From an uncultured Verrucomicrobiota bacterium (GTDB lineage Bacteria > Verrucomicrobiota > Kiritimatiellia > RFP12 > UBA3636), in NCBI GenBank assembly GCA_946612175.1, contig CAMOEO010000009.1, positions 1-22,809 on the forward strand: DNA of 22,809 nt, given 5' to 3'. This document shows, one piece after another, positions 14,749 through 21,868 of this stretch; within the stretch, counting starts at the first letter, position 1, and every line of letters begins with the position of its first letter. Below the pieces are notes generated by a model, which saw only the letters and a program-made list of their open reading frames with translations, searched no databases and was not told the origin of the DNA. The position numbers were made by a program, and so were the translations under genes.

Positions 14749-15534
14749 TTAGCCGTCGCAATCGGCCGGCATGTGCTGGCAGGAGCAGCCGCCGTCGACG
14801 GTGACGATCTCGCCGGTCATGTTGGCGGCGTCGTCCGAGACGAGGAAGGCGACGACGCCCGCGACGTCGGCGCCGGACGCCTCGCGTCCGAGCGGACAGT
14901 TCGCGCGGCGGCGCGCGGCGACGGCCGGGTCGAGCGCCTCCCAGCGCTCGGTGTTGATGTAGCCGGGCGCGCAGCAGTTCACGCGGATGCCGAGCGGGCC
15001 GAGATCGAGCGCGAGCGAGCGGACGAGGGAGTTGATCGCGCCCTTGCTCGCGCAGTAGCTCGTGCGGTTGCGGATCGCGCGGCGGGCGGTGTTGGAGGAG
15101 AGGAACACGACGCACCCGCGCGTCTCCTGCTTCGCGAAGAATCGCCGGCACGCCTCCTGCGTCACGCGGAAGCCGCCCACGACGTTCGTGCGCAGGACGG
15201 CGAGCATCGCGTCGGGGGCGACGTCGAGCGGGCCGCCCTGTCCGATGCCCTGGTTCGCGGCGTTGTTCACGAGCACGTCGAGCCGTCCGTCCTCGCGCGC
15301 GATGGCATCGAAGAGCGCGTCCACCTGCGCGGGGTCGGCGATGTCGCACGGCATCGCGCGGACGCCGTCCACGCCGCGCGCGGCGAGCGCGGCGGCGCCC
15401 TTCGCGGTCGAGGCGGCGGTGGAGCCGCACGTCCAGACCTTCGCCCCCTCGCGGGCGAAGCGCTCGACGAGATCGAGGCCGGTATTTCGGCTCCCGCCCG
15501 TGACGAGGACGACCTTGTTTTCGAATCGGTTCAT
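14749..15534 (-). CDS. Short-chain dehydrogenase/reductase, probable aldose/sugar dehydrogenase
   Basis: 261-residue classical SDR. The NAD(P)-binding motif is TGGSRNTG (12-19), a variant of TGxxxGxG with Thr in place of the usual hydrophobic residue. NNAA at 90-93, the catalytic Ser in FLSSNTA (146/147), Tyr160 and Lys164 in YCASKGA, and a C-terminal DGG at 247-249 are all in place. The ATG overlaps the stop of the lactonase gene (ATGA), so the two are translationally coupled. With a lactonase upstream and a sugar-acid dehydratase downstream it probably oxidises a sugar such as galactose, fucose or anhydrogalactose to its lactone. A cofactor preference cannot be read with confidence. The C-terminal tail CSCQHMPADCDG is Cys-rich for an SDR. 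Confidence 0.88.
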   Translation of the reverse strand: MNRFENKVVLVTGGSRNTGLDLVERFAREGAKVWTCGSTAASTAKGAAALAARGVDGVRAMPCDIADPAQVDALFDAIAREDGRLDVLVNNAANQGIGQGGPLDVAPDAMLAVLRTNVVGGFRVTQEACRRFFAKQETRGCVVFLSSNTARRAIRNRTSYCASKGAINSLVRSLALDLGPLGIRVNCCAPGYINTERWEALDPAVAARRRANCPLGREASGADVAGVVAFLVSDDAANMTGEIVTVDGGCSCQHMPADCDG

Positions 15535-16547
15535 GGATTGGATGGGCCAGGGGCGCGGGTGAGGGCGACGGGGCGGAAGAGGCCGGAAAGGGCGGAGAGG
15601 ACCTCGAACGAGCCCGTGGCGGGGTCGTAGCGAAGGGAGAGGACTTCGCCCGAGCGCTCCATCGTGACGAGCGCGAGGGTGTCGGAGACGAAAATGAAAT
15701 CCCGCGGCCAGGAGCCCGGCAGAAGCGTGCGCGCTCCGGCGTCGAGCGAGCCCGTGGCGGGGTCGAAGTCGAAGGCGAGGAGCGAGTTCTCGCCGCGGTT
15801 CGAGACGACGACGCGGCGGCCGTCCGGCGAGAAGCGGATCGCGGCGGCGAGGTCGCCGTTGTAACCGCGTCCCGTGTCGCCGGGCGGAAGCGTCGGCTTC
15901 GCGTCGAGGAAGTCGAACGCGCCGTCGGGACGGATGCGGAAGGAGGCGAGCCGGTTGCCGAGCTCGTAGAGGAGGAAGCCGAGCGAGCCGTTCGGATGGA
16001 ACAGCAGGTGGCGGGGCCCGGCGCCGGGCGGCGGGGTCGGGATGACGAGCCCGTCGGGGTAGCGCACGACGCGGTCGAGGCCGAGGTCCACGACGTAGAA
16101 GCCGCGGCCGTCCGGGGCGGGCAGCGCCTGGTGGCAGTGCGCCTTGTCCTGGCGCGGCTTGTTCGGGCCGTCGCCCTCGTGCTGCCAGGCGCGGACGGCG
16201 CCGAAGCGGCCGTCCGCGGCGAGCGCGACCGAACCGCAGCGGCCTCCGAGATAGTTGGCCCAGAAGGCGGTGCGCGCATCGGGCGAGAGAGAGACATGGC
16301 AGACCGTGCCGCCGAGGTCGAGCGCGTCGACCGGTTCGAGCCGGGGACCGTCCGCGCGGAACGACGCGAGGCCGGTCATCGTGCCGGAGACGAGCAGGCG
16401 TCCGTCCGGCGAGAGCGCCTGGTAGGTCGCGCCCTTCACGGGAAGGGAATCGACGACGCACATCACCCCCGTGGCGGGGTCGAGGTCGAGGACGAACAGC
16501 CCGTGCGGATGGGCGTCGTCCGTGTAGCAGCCGAGGAAGAGTCTCAT
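15531..16547 (-). CDS. 6-phosphogluconolactonase-like beta-propeller lactonase
   Basis: 338 residues of the seven-bladed propeller lactonase family (Pgl/YbhE type, PF10282-like). Repeated blade motifs include ALSPDGRLLVSG, SLSPDARTAFWANYLGG, ALPAPDGRGFYVVDLGLDRV, GPRHLLFHPNGSLGFLLYEL and RFSPDGRRVVVSNRGENS, with PRHLLFHPNG and SNRG near 178 and 251 being family hallmarks. It hydrolyses a sugar lactone to the aldonic acid in the cytoplasm; no signal peptide. Coupling to the SDR by a 4-base ATGA overlap and position upstream of the dehydratase support a role in aldose oxidation rather than in the pentose phosphate route. Start ATG 16547 begins MRLFLGCYTD, the usual N-terminus. The leader is C-rich (CATCCCGGCCTCCTTCC) without Shine-Dalgarno. 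Confidence 0.88.
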   Translation of the reverse strand: MRLFLGCYTDDAHPHGLFVLDLDPATGVMCVVDSLPVKGATYQALSPDGRLLVSGTMTGLASFRADGPRLEPVDALDLGGTVCHVSLSPDARTAFWANYLGGRCGSVALAADGRFGAVRAWQHEGDGPNKPRQDKAHCHQALPAPDGRGFYVVDLGLDRVVRYPDGLVIPTPPPGAGPRHLLFHPNGSLGFLLYELGNRLASFRIRPDGAFDFLDAKPTLPPGDTGRGYNGDLAAAIRFSPDGRRVVVSNRGENSLLAFDFDPATGSLDAGARTLLPGSWPRDFIFVSDTLALVTMERSGEVLSLRYDPATGSFEVLSALSGLFRPVALTRAPGPSNP

Positions 16548-16594
16548 GGAAGGAGGCCGGGATGGAGTGCGGGATGGGAGAACGGAATCGGGGA

Positions 16595-17446
16595 CTAGGA
16601 CTCGGGCGCGGGACGGGGTTCGCGGCGGGAGCGGAGCAGCGCGATCTCCGCAGCCCAGCCGGAAAGGTCGTCCTGGGGGGTCTCGAGGTAGAACGGGAGG
16701 TCGCGCAGAAGCGGGTGGTTCACGACGCGGACGAGCGCCTCGAGCCCGATGCAACCCTCGCCGATCCGCGCGTGGCGGTCCTTGCGCGAACCGAGCGGGT
16801 TCCGGCTGTCGTTGAGGTGGATCGCGCGGAGACGGCCGAGGCCGACGGCGCGGTCGAACGCGCGCAGGACGCCGTCGAGGTCGCCGGCGATGTCGTAGCC
16901 CGCATCCCAGACGTGGCACGTGTCGAGGCAGACGCCCATCCGCGCGCCGAGCGCGGCACGGTCGAGGATCTCGCGCAGCTCCTCGAACCGTCCGCCGACC
17001 TCGCTGCCCTTGCCGGACATCGTCTCGAGCAGCACGGTCGTCGTCTGCTCCGGGCGCAGCACCGCGTCGAGCGTTTCGACGATGAGCGAAACGCCCGCCC
17101 CGACGCCCTGTCCGACATGGGAGCCCGGATGGAAGTTGTAGAGGTTGCCCGGCACGTGCTCCATGCGCGCCAGGTCGTCCGCGAACACCTCGCGGGCGAA
17201 GCGCCGGGTGTCCGCGTTCGCCGAGCACGGGTTCAGCGTATAGGGCGCGTGCGCCAGGATCGGCCCGAACGAGCGCTCCCGCGCCGTGGCGAGAAAGTCG
17301 GCCACGTCCGCCGGATCGATCGGACGCGCCGCTCCGCCGCGCGGATTGCGGGTGAAGAACTGGAAGACGTTCGCGCCGACGGCGATCGCGTCGCGCACAA
17401 GCCCGCGGAAGCCGTCCGCGGCGGAGAGGTGGCAGCCGATGAGCAT
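16595..17446 (-). CDS. nfo: Endonuclease IV (AP endonuclease)
   Basis: 283-residue zinc-dependent apurinic/apyrimidinic endonuclease for base excision repair. All nine metal ligands of the family can be placed: His67 (HAPY), His106 (NFHPGSHVG), Glu141 (LLETMSGKG), Asp175 and His178 (CLDTCHVWDAGYD), His210 (HLNDS), Asp223 and His225 (KDRHARIGEG) and Glu255 (LETP). Spacing matches E. coli Nfo closely. It follows the yraN-type gene by 63 bases on the same strand and precedes the lactonase by 47. The leader is five CCTTCAACC-type 9-base repeat units ending CCAACC directly before the ATG; no Shine-Dalgarno. A housekeeping gene with the same leader repeat as araD, which lies on the other strand, is unexpected. 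Confidence 0.96.
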   Translation of the reverse strand: MLIGCHLSAADGFRGLVRDAIAVGANVFQFFTRNPRGGAARPIDPADVADFLATARERSFGPILAHAPYTLNPCSANADTRRFAREVFADDLARMEHVPGNLYNFHPGSHVGQGVGAGVSLIVETLDAVLRPEQTTTVLLETMSGKGSEVGGRFEELREILDRAALGARMGVCLDTCHVWDAGYDIAGDLDGVLRAFDRAVGLGRLRAIHLNDSRNPLGSRKDRHARIGEGCIGLEALVRVVNHPLLRDLPFYLETPQDDLSGWAAEIALLRSRREPRPAPES

Positions 17447-17492
17447 GGTTGGAAGGGGTTGAAACGGTTGAAGGGGTCGAAGGGTTGAAAGG
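17447..17492 (-). repeat. Tandem 9-base repeat leader (CCTTCAACC family) of nfo
   Basis: Minus-strand units: CCTTTCAAC, CCTTCGACC, CCTTCAACC, GTTTCAACC, then the 10-base CCTTCCAACC directly before the ATG. Pyrimidine-rich mRNA, G-rich template, no Shine-Dalgarno. Same consensus as the araD leader. Confidence 0.88.
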
Positions 17493-17509
17493 GACGGAGG
17501 GGAGCGGGA

Positions 17510-18031
17510 TCAGGCGCGGGGGCGACGGCGCGGACGGGCAAGGGCCGGCGCGGGGAAGCGGCGCTCCATCGGAACGGCGTTGCGATGGTGGACGACGCGG
17601 TCGACGGAGTCGAGCGAGGCGTCGCCGTAGACCTCCACGAGGTCGATGCGGAACGGGGTGGGCGGCTGGCGCCGGAGGTAGCGCGACACCGCGCGGCAGA
17701 GCGCGTGGCGCTTGCGGCGGTCCATCGCCGCGCGGCCGCCGCCGAACGCGTCGGAGGAGCGCGTCTTCACCTCGACGAAGACGAGCAGCCGCCCGGGGCC
17801 GCCGCTCCGCGCCCGCCGCTCCAGCACCAGGTCGATCTCGTCGCGCCCGACCTTCACGCGGCGCCCCGCGACGCGCAGCCCGTCCCTCCGCGCCTCCTCC
17901 TCGCCGAGCAGCTCGCGCTCCGCCACCTGTTCGCCCCACCGCCCCTGGCGATCGGATTCCGCGGCGCGCCCCCCCGCGCCGGCGGGGCGCAGGCCGAATC
18001 GTGCGGCGACTCTGGAGAGGAGCGGAAACAT
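17510..18031 (-). CDS. YraN/UPF0102 family protein (restriction-endonuclease-like fold)
   Basis: 173 residues, longer than the usual ~120 because of extra N- and C-terminal Arg/Ala-rich ends. The family core is clear: GRWGEQVAERELL (30-42), VGRDEIDLVLER with Asp67, and LLVFVEVKTRSSDAFGG with Glu87 and Lys89, the E-D-EVK pattern of the endonuclease-like fold. The biochemical role is unknown; the family is predicted to act on DNA (Holliday-junction-resolvase-like), and being upstream of nfo fits that. Start is ATG 18031 (MFPLLSRVAARFG); a longer frame begins upstream but would cross the divergent promoter. A -10-like TATCAT lies only 6 bases before the ATG. Confidence 0.85.
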   Translation of the reverse strand: MFPLLSRVAARFGLRPAGAGGRAAESDRQGRWGEQVAERELLGEEEARRDGLRVAGRRVKVGRDEIDLVLERRARSGGPGRLLVFVEVKTRSSDAFGGGRAAMDRRKRHALCRAVSRYLRRQPPTPFRIDLVEVYGDASLDSVDRVVHHRNAVPMERRFPAPALARPRRRPRA

Positions 18032-18123
18032 GGGGCGATGATACCAGAACCCCCGCCCGCCCCGCAACTCCGCCGTTCCCGCGCTTTCCTTTTCGCCCGG
18101 TTTCTGGTACTCTCTTGCCCGTC
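18032..18123. promoter_or_regulatory. Divergent promoter region, yraN-type gene / exonuclease
   Basis: TTCTGGTA occurs once per strand: minus strand at 18049-18042, leading into TATCAT (18043-18038), and plus strand at 18102-18109, leading into TACTCT (18108-18113). Both look like extended -10 elements (TGGTA...T) and both lie 6-10 bases before a start codon, implying leaderless or nearly leaderless transcripts. Alternatively the pair forms one inverted-repeat operator. Confidence 0.45.
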
Positions 18124-18912
18124 ATGAAGTTCATCGCTCTCGACCGCCCCCTCGCCGTCTTCGACATCGAATCCACGGGCCTCAACCCGCGGACCGACCG
18201 GATTGTCGAGCTCGCGGTCCTGCGCCTCGAGCCCGGCGGCGCCCGCTCCTCCCGCACCTGGCTGCTCAACCCCGGCATGCCCATCCCCCTCGAGTCCGTC
18301 GCGATCCACGGCATCACCGACGAGATGGTGCGCGACGCCCCCTCCTTCGCCGACCGCGCCGACGAGATCCTCGCCTTCTTCCGCGGCTGCGACCTCGGCG
18401 GCTTCGGCCTCTCCAAGCTCGACATCCCGATCCTCGAGGAGGAGTTCTCCCGCTGCGGCATGTTCTTCAACGCCGCCGGCCGCCGCCTCTTCGACGCCCT
18501 CCGCATCTACCACCGCCGCGAGCCCCGCGACCTCGCCGCCGCGCTCCGCTTCTTCTGCGGCGAGGAGCTCGAGGGCGCCCACGGCGCCGAGGCGGACGCC
18601 GCCGCCGCGCTCCGCGTCCTCGAGGGCGAGTTCGCCCGCTACCCCGACCTGCCGGTCGATCCCGACGCCCTTGACCGCGAGCTCAACCCCCGCGATCCCT
18701 TCAACGTCGACCGCGAGGGGCGCCTGCGCTGGGTGAACCGCGAGGCGACCGTCAACTTCGGAAAGAAGAAGGGGAAGACCCTCCGCGAGCTCGCCGAAGC
18801 CGACCCCGGCTTCCTGCGCTGGATTGTCAAAGGGGACTTCCCGCTCGACACGCGCCGCATCGCGTCCGACGCCCTCGCCGGGCGCTTCCCCGAATGCCCC
18901 TTCCCCGCCTGA
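18124..18912 (+). CDS. DnaQ-like 3'-5' exonuclease with C-terminal DUF3820-like domain
   Basis: 262-residue DEDDh exonuclease. Exo I is VFDIESTGL (Asp14, Glu16), Exo II GFGLSKLDIPIL (Asp100), Exo III GAHGAEADA (His153, Asp158), with the characteristic ESVAIHGITDEMV at 57-69. After residue ~200 comes a second small domain, NFGKKKGKTLRELAEADPGFLRWIV, typical of DUF3820-like modules found on exonucleases of this kind. Likely role: trimming 3' ends of DNA or RNA in repair or proofreading. ATG 18124 begins just before the exonuclease motif; longer frames upstream are GC-rich read-through. It is divergent from the yraN-type/nfo pair, so three nuclease-like genes cluster here. No Shine-Dalgarno. Confidence 0.92.
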   Translation: MKFIALDRPLAVFDIESTGLNPRTDRIVELAVLRLEPGGARSSRTWLLNPGMPIPLESVAIHGITDEMVRDAPSFADRADEILAFFRGCDLGGFGLSKLDIPILEEEFSRCGMFFNAAGRRLFDALRIYHRREPRDLAAALRFFCGEELEGAHGAEADAAAALRVLEGEFARYPDLPVDPDALDRELNPRDPFNVDREGRLRWVNREATVNFGKKKGKTLRELAEADPGFLRWIVKGDFPLDTRRIASDALAGRFPECPFPA

Positions 18913-18951
18913 CCCCCGGACCCACACCCACCTCGAGACCAGGATTCCACG

Positions 18952-20418
18952 ATGTTCAAGCTCCGCGTTGAAAAGGGCGCCGACGCCGGCGCCGTCCACG
19001 ACATCCCGCCCGAAGGACTGTCCGTCGGCCGGTCGTCCAAGAACGACCTCGTCTTCCCCGACGAGCTGCTCTCCCGCAGACACTGCCGCCTCTGGATCGA
19101 GGACGGCTCGCTCTTCATCGCCGACCTCGCGACCGTGAACGGCACCCAGGTCAACGGCTCGAACATCACGGATTCCGCCGCGCTCGCCCCCGGCGACGTC
19201 GTCACCATCGGCGCGACGCGCTTCTCCGTCTCGGACGCCGACGGCGCCTTCCCGCCCTCCGCCGCCGAGCCCGCGCCGCCGCCCCCGCAGCTCGCGCCCA
19301 TCGTCTTCTCCGCGCCCCCCGCCGAGCCGGCGCCCGCGTCCGCCGCACCGCAGCCCGAGCCCGCGGCACCGCCCCCCGAGCCCGCGGCACCGCCGCCCGC
19401 CCCCGAGCCCGCGGCACCGCCGCCCGAGCCCGCCGCGCCCGTCGATCTCGGCCTCCGCGCCGCCCCCGCCGCCGCCCCGAGCCGCGGCGCCGCGGCTCCC
19501 GCGCGCACCAGCCGCACGATCGTCAACGCCGTCCTCCTCGCCGTCGCCGTCGTCCTCCTCGCCGCCGCCGCCAAGCTGCTCCTCTCCTCCCGCGGCCCCG
19601 CCCCGGTCTCCCCCGTTCCCGAGCGTCCGCCCGAACCCCCGCTGCAGTTCTCCTACCTCAAGCTGCGCGGCACCGCGGACAACGTCTTCCGCTACGAGAT
19701 GGACCTCTCCGCCGACGGATTCCTCACCGTCTCGGTCGACGACCTCTCGCAGAACCGCCATCTCCGCAAGACCGCCGAGGAGCCGCTCTCCGAGGACGCC
19801 CGCGCCGACCTCGCCCGGGCGTTCGAGCAGAACAACTTCGCCACGCTCCGCAACGCCTACGTCGGCCGCCCCCGCCGCAACGAGCACGCCGTCACGCGCG
19901 TCTCCGCCCTCCTCTCCGGCCGCGCCCGCACCGTCGCCGTCGAGAACTTCCCCGAGCCCGACGACTTCCGCCTCCTCTGCGAGCACCTCGAGACCTTCGG
20001 CCTCACCGAGCTCGGGCTCTGGGCCGCCGCCTACAGCCGCGAGGAGCTCGTCGCCCGCGCCGAGCAGGAGCTCGAGCGCGCCCGCCGCCTCCACGCCGAG
20101 CGCGACATCCGCCGCGGCCACCTCTTCGAGGCCGTCCGCGCCTTCCGCGCCGCCGCCGCCAACCTCGAGACGCTCGACCCCAAGCCCGAGCTCTACGACG
20201 AGGCCGTCCGCCTCGCCGCCGACTCCGCCCGCGAGCTCCAGGAGACGGTCGACCGCCTCAACGCCGACGCGGACATCGCCGCCAACACGCGCGACTGGAA
20301 CGCCGCCGCGGACGCCCTCCGCGAGCTGCTCGAGACCGTCCCCGACCGAGCCGACGACCGCTACCGCGCCGCCTTCCGCAAGCTGCGCGAGATCGAAGCC
20401 CGCATGGGCGGCAAGTAG
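18952..20418 (+). CDS. FHA-domain membrane protein
   Basis: 488 residues. The FHA phosphothreonine-binding domain spans about 1-96 (SVGRSSKNDLVFPDELLSRR, then HCRLW, NGTQVNGSNI and GDVVTIGATRFSV); Arg27, Ser41, Arg43, His44 and Asn69 are the expected conserved residues. A Pro/Ala/Glu linker (about 100-185, repeated EPAAPPP) leads to one membrane span at 190-212 (VNAVLLAVAVVLLAAAAKLL). The remaining ~275 residues are helical and Arg/Glu-rich. By topology the FHA domain is probably cytoplasmic and the helical part extracytoplasmic. Partner kinases are not in the window. It precedes the PEGA gene by 19 bases, so both likely serve one envelope function. ATG 18952 has AGGA seven bases upstream. 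Confidence 0.87.
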   Translation: MFKLRVEKGADAGAVHDIPPEGLSVGRSSKNDLVFPDELLSRRHCRLWIEDGSLFIADLATVNGTQVNGSNITDSAALAPGDVVTIGATRFSVSDADGAFPPSAAEPAPPPPQLAPIVFSAPPAEPAPASAAPQPEPAAPPPEPAAPPPAPEPAAPPPEPAAPVDLGLRAAPAAAPSRGAAAPARTSRTIVNAVLLAVAVVLLAAAAKLLLSSRGPAPVSPVPERPPEPPLQFSYLKLRGTADNVFRYEMDLSADGFLTVSVDDLSQNRHLRKTAEEPLSEDARADLARAFEQNNFATLRNAYVGRPRRNEHAVTRVSALLSGRARTVAVENFPEPDDFRLLCEHLETFGLTELGLWAAAYSREELVARAEQELERARRLHAERDIRRGHLFEAVRAFRAAAANLETLDPKPELYDEAVRLAADSARELQETVDRLNADADIAANTRDWNAAADALRELLETVPDRADDRYRAAFRKLREIEARMGGK

Positions 20419-20423
20419 GCCGC

Positions 20424-20430
20424 AGGAGGA
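20424..20430 (+). promoter_or_regulatory. Shine-Dalgarno of the PEGA gene
   Basis: AGGAGGA, seven bases before ATG 20438. The only textbook Shine-Dalgarno among the starts in this window, in contrast with the repeat-led genes. Confidence 0.8.
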
Positions 20431-20437
20431 ACCCGCC

Positions 20438-21799
20438 ATGCACCGCCCGACAGCCCCCGCCGCCGCCTTCCTCGCGCTCCTCCTCGCCGCCGCCGCGCCC
20501 CTCCCCGCCGCCGCGCGCGCCGCCGCCCCCGAGGCGCCCGTCCCCGCCCCCGTCACCATCTCCTCCACCCCGTCCGGCGCCGCCCTCTCCGTCGACGGCC
20601 TCCCGCGCGGCGCGACGCCCGTCTCCGTCCCCCTCGCCCCCGGCCGCCACGTCGCCCGCCTCGCCCCCGAGGGCGCCCCCGCCACGTTCGTCGAGTTCGA
20701 GGCCGTCGACGTCCCCTCCGACGTCCACTTCGACCTCCCCGCCCCCGTCGTCCCCGTCCTCCTCGTCTCCGAGCCCGAGGGCGCCTCCGTGACGCGCGAC
20801 GGCGCCTCCGCCGGCGTCACCCCGGCCCTCCTGCCCGACGTCCCGCCCGGCCACCACACCTTCGTCTTCGAGCTCGCCGGCCACCGCCCCCAGACGCTCG
20901 AGACCGACCTGGCCGCGCCCGCGCCCGTCCGCCTCTTCGCGCGGCTCGTCTCCACCTCCGCCTCCCTCCACGTCACCTCCGAGCCCGCCGGCGCGTCCGT
21001 CTCCCTCAACGGCGCCCCGCGCGGCGCGACCCCGCTCGACCTCGACGGCATCCCCGAGGGCGAGGCCACGCTCGAGCTCTCCCTCCCCGGCCACGCCCCG
21101 TTCCGCACCCAGGTGCGCCTCGCCGCCGGCGAGCGCTTCTCCGTCAACGCCCCGCTCGACCCTCTCCCCGGCCGCCTTTCCGTCGTCACCCTTCCCGCCG
21201 GCGCCCGCGTCTACGTCGACAACCAGTACCGCGGCCAGTCCCCCTTCGTCCTCGAAGAGGCCGCCCCCCGCGAATACCGCGTCCGCGTCGAGCTCGCCGG
21301 CCACGACCCCGCCGCCCGCACCGTCGCCATCGGCCCCGGCGAGGAGCACACCGAGGAATTCCGCCTCGCCGCCAACGTCGGCTCCGTCTCCGTCTCCACC
21401 TCCCCCGCCGGCGTCGACGTCCTCGTCGACGGCGTCCGCCGCGGCACCACCGCCGCCAAGGACGGCGCCGCCGTCTCCGCCCCGCTCGTCCTCGCCGACG
21501 TCCCCGCCGGCCACCACCGCCTTACCTTCTCCCGCCCCGGCTACGCCGAGGCCTCCGCCGAGGTCGACGTCGCCCGCAACGTCACCGCCACCGTCCCCAC
21601 CGTCGAACTGCGCCGCCGGTTCCTTCCCGACGTCGTCCTCCGCACGCGCAACGGCGGCGAGATCCGCGGCGTCTTCGTCGAGCAGACCAAGGAGTTCTAC
21701 CGGCTCGAGACCTCCCCCGGCATCACCCGCTCCATCCCCCTCGACGACATCATCGACTGGAAGCCCCTCGACTCCACCTCCGAGGCCCCCTCGAAATAG
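20438..21799 (+). CDS. Exported PEGA-repeat protein with C-terminal Sm-like barrel
   Basis: 453 residues. The signal peptide is about 1-30 (AAAFLALLLAAAAPLPAAARA). Five PEGA-type beta repeats begin near 38, 106, 176, 246 and 315; each has the pattern xVxSxPxGAxVxxDGxxRGxTP followed by G-HxLxLxxPGH (for example SEPAGASVSLNGAPRGATPL, then LPGHAPF). The end (about 397-442, VVLRTRNGGEIRGVFVEQ then TKEFYRLET, RSIPLDDIIDW) looks like a small Sm-like barrel. Probably periplasmic or surface-bound. PEGA modules are common in cell-envelope proteins of PVC bacteria and are thought to mediate binding. It follows the FHA gene closely and is probably co-transcribed. No catalytic motif was seen; partners are unknown. 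Confidence 0.88.
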   Translation: MHRPTAPAAAFLALLLAAAAPLPAAARAAAPEAPVPAPVTISSTPSGAALSVDGLPRGATPVSVPLAPGRHVARLAPEGAPATFVEFEAVDVPSDVHFDLPAPVVPVLLVSEPEGASVTRDGASAGVTPALLPDVPPGHHTFVFELAGHRPQTLETDLAAPAPVRLFARLVSTSASLHVTSEPAGASVSLNGAPRGATPLDLDGIPEGEATLELSLPGHAPFRTQVRLAAGERFSVNAPLDPLPGRLSVVTLPAGARVYVDNQYRGQSPFVLEEAAPREYRVRVELAGHDPAARTVAIGPGEEHTEEFRLAANVGSVSVSTSPAGVDVLVDGVRRGTTAAKDGAAVSAPLVLADVPAGHHRLTFSRPGYAEASAEVDVARNVTATVPTVELRRRFLPDVVLRTRNGGEIRGVFVEQTKEFYRLETSPGITRSIPLDDIIDWKPLDSTSEAPSK

Positions 21800-21806
21800 C
21801 CCCCCT

Positions 21807-21868
21807 CTCTTCAACCCCTTCACCCTCTTCAACCTCTTCAACCCCTTCAACCCCTTCAACCCCCTTCC
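21807..21868 (+). repeat. Tandem 9-base repeat leader (CCTTCAACC family) of araD
   Basis: Six units CTCTTCAAC, CCCTTCACC, CTCTTCAAC, CTCTTCAAC, CCCTTCAAC, CCCTTCAAC (21807-21860), then CCCCTTCC directly before the ATG. Same consensus as the nfo leader, again in mRNA-sense orientation; no Shine-Dalgarno. Confidence 0.92.

Noticed and set aside
12326..16297. 1323-codon minus-strand frame spanning regulator, dehydratase, SDR and lactonase region
   Set aside because: Only its C-terminal 392 codons (the XylR-type regulator) are protein-like; the rest is out of frame with the real genes.
18105..18118. TGGTACTCTCTTGC upstream of the exonuclease as a sigma-54 promoter
   Set aside because: GG and GC are 9 bases apart instead of the strict 10, and it lies too close to the start codon.
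19262..19440. Repetitive GAGCCCGCGGCACCGCC stretch as a mobile repeat
   Set aside because: It encodes the in-frame Pro/Ala/Glu linker of the FHA protein, a usual low-complexity linker.
17854..21189. 1111-codon open frame on the minus strand opposite the exonuclease, FHA and PEGA genes
   Set aside because: Gly/Glu/Val low-complexity antisense of genes with unmistakable FHA, PEGA and DEDDh motifs.
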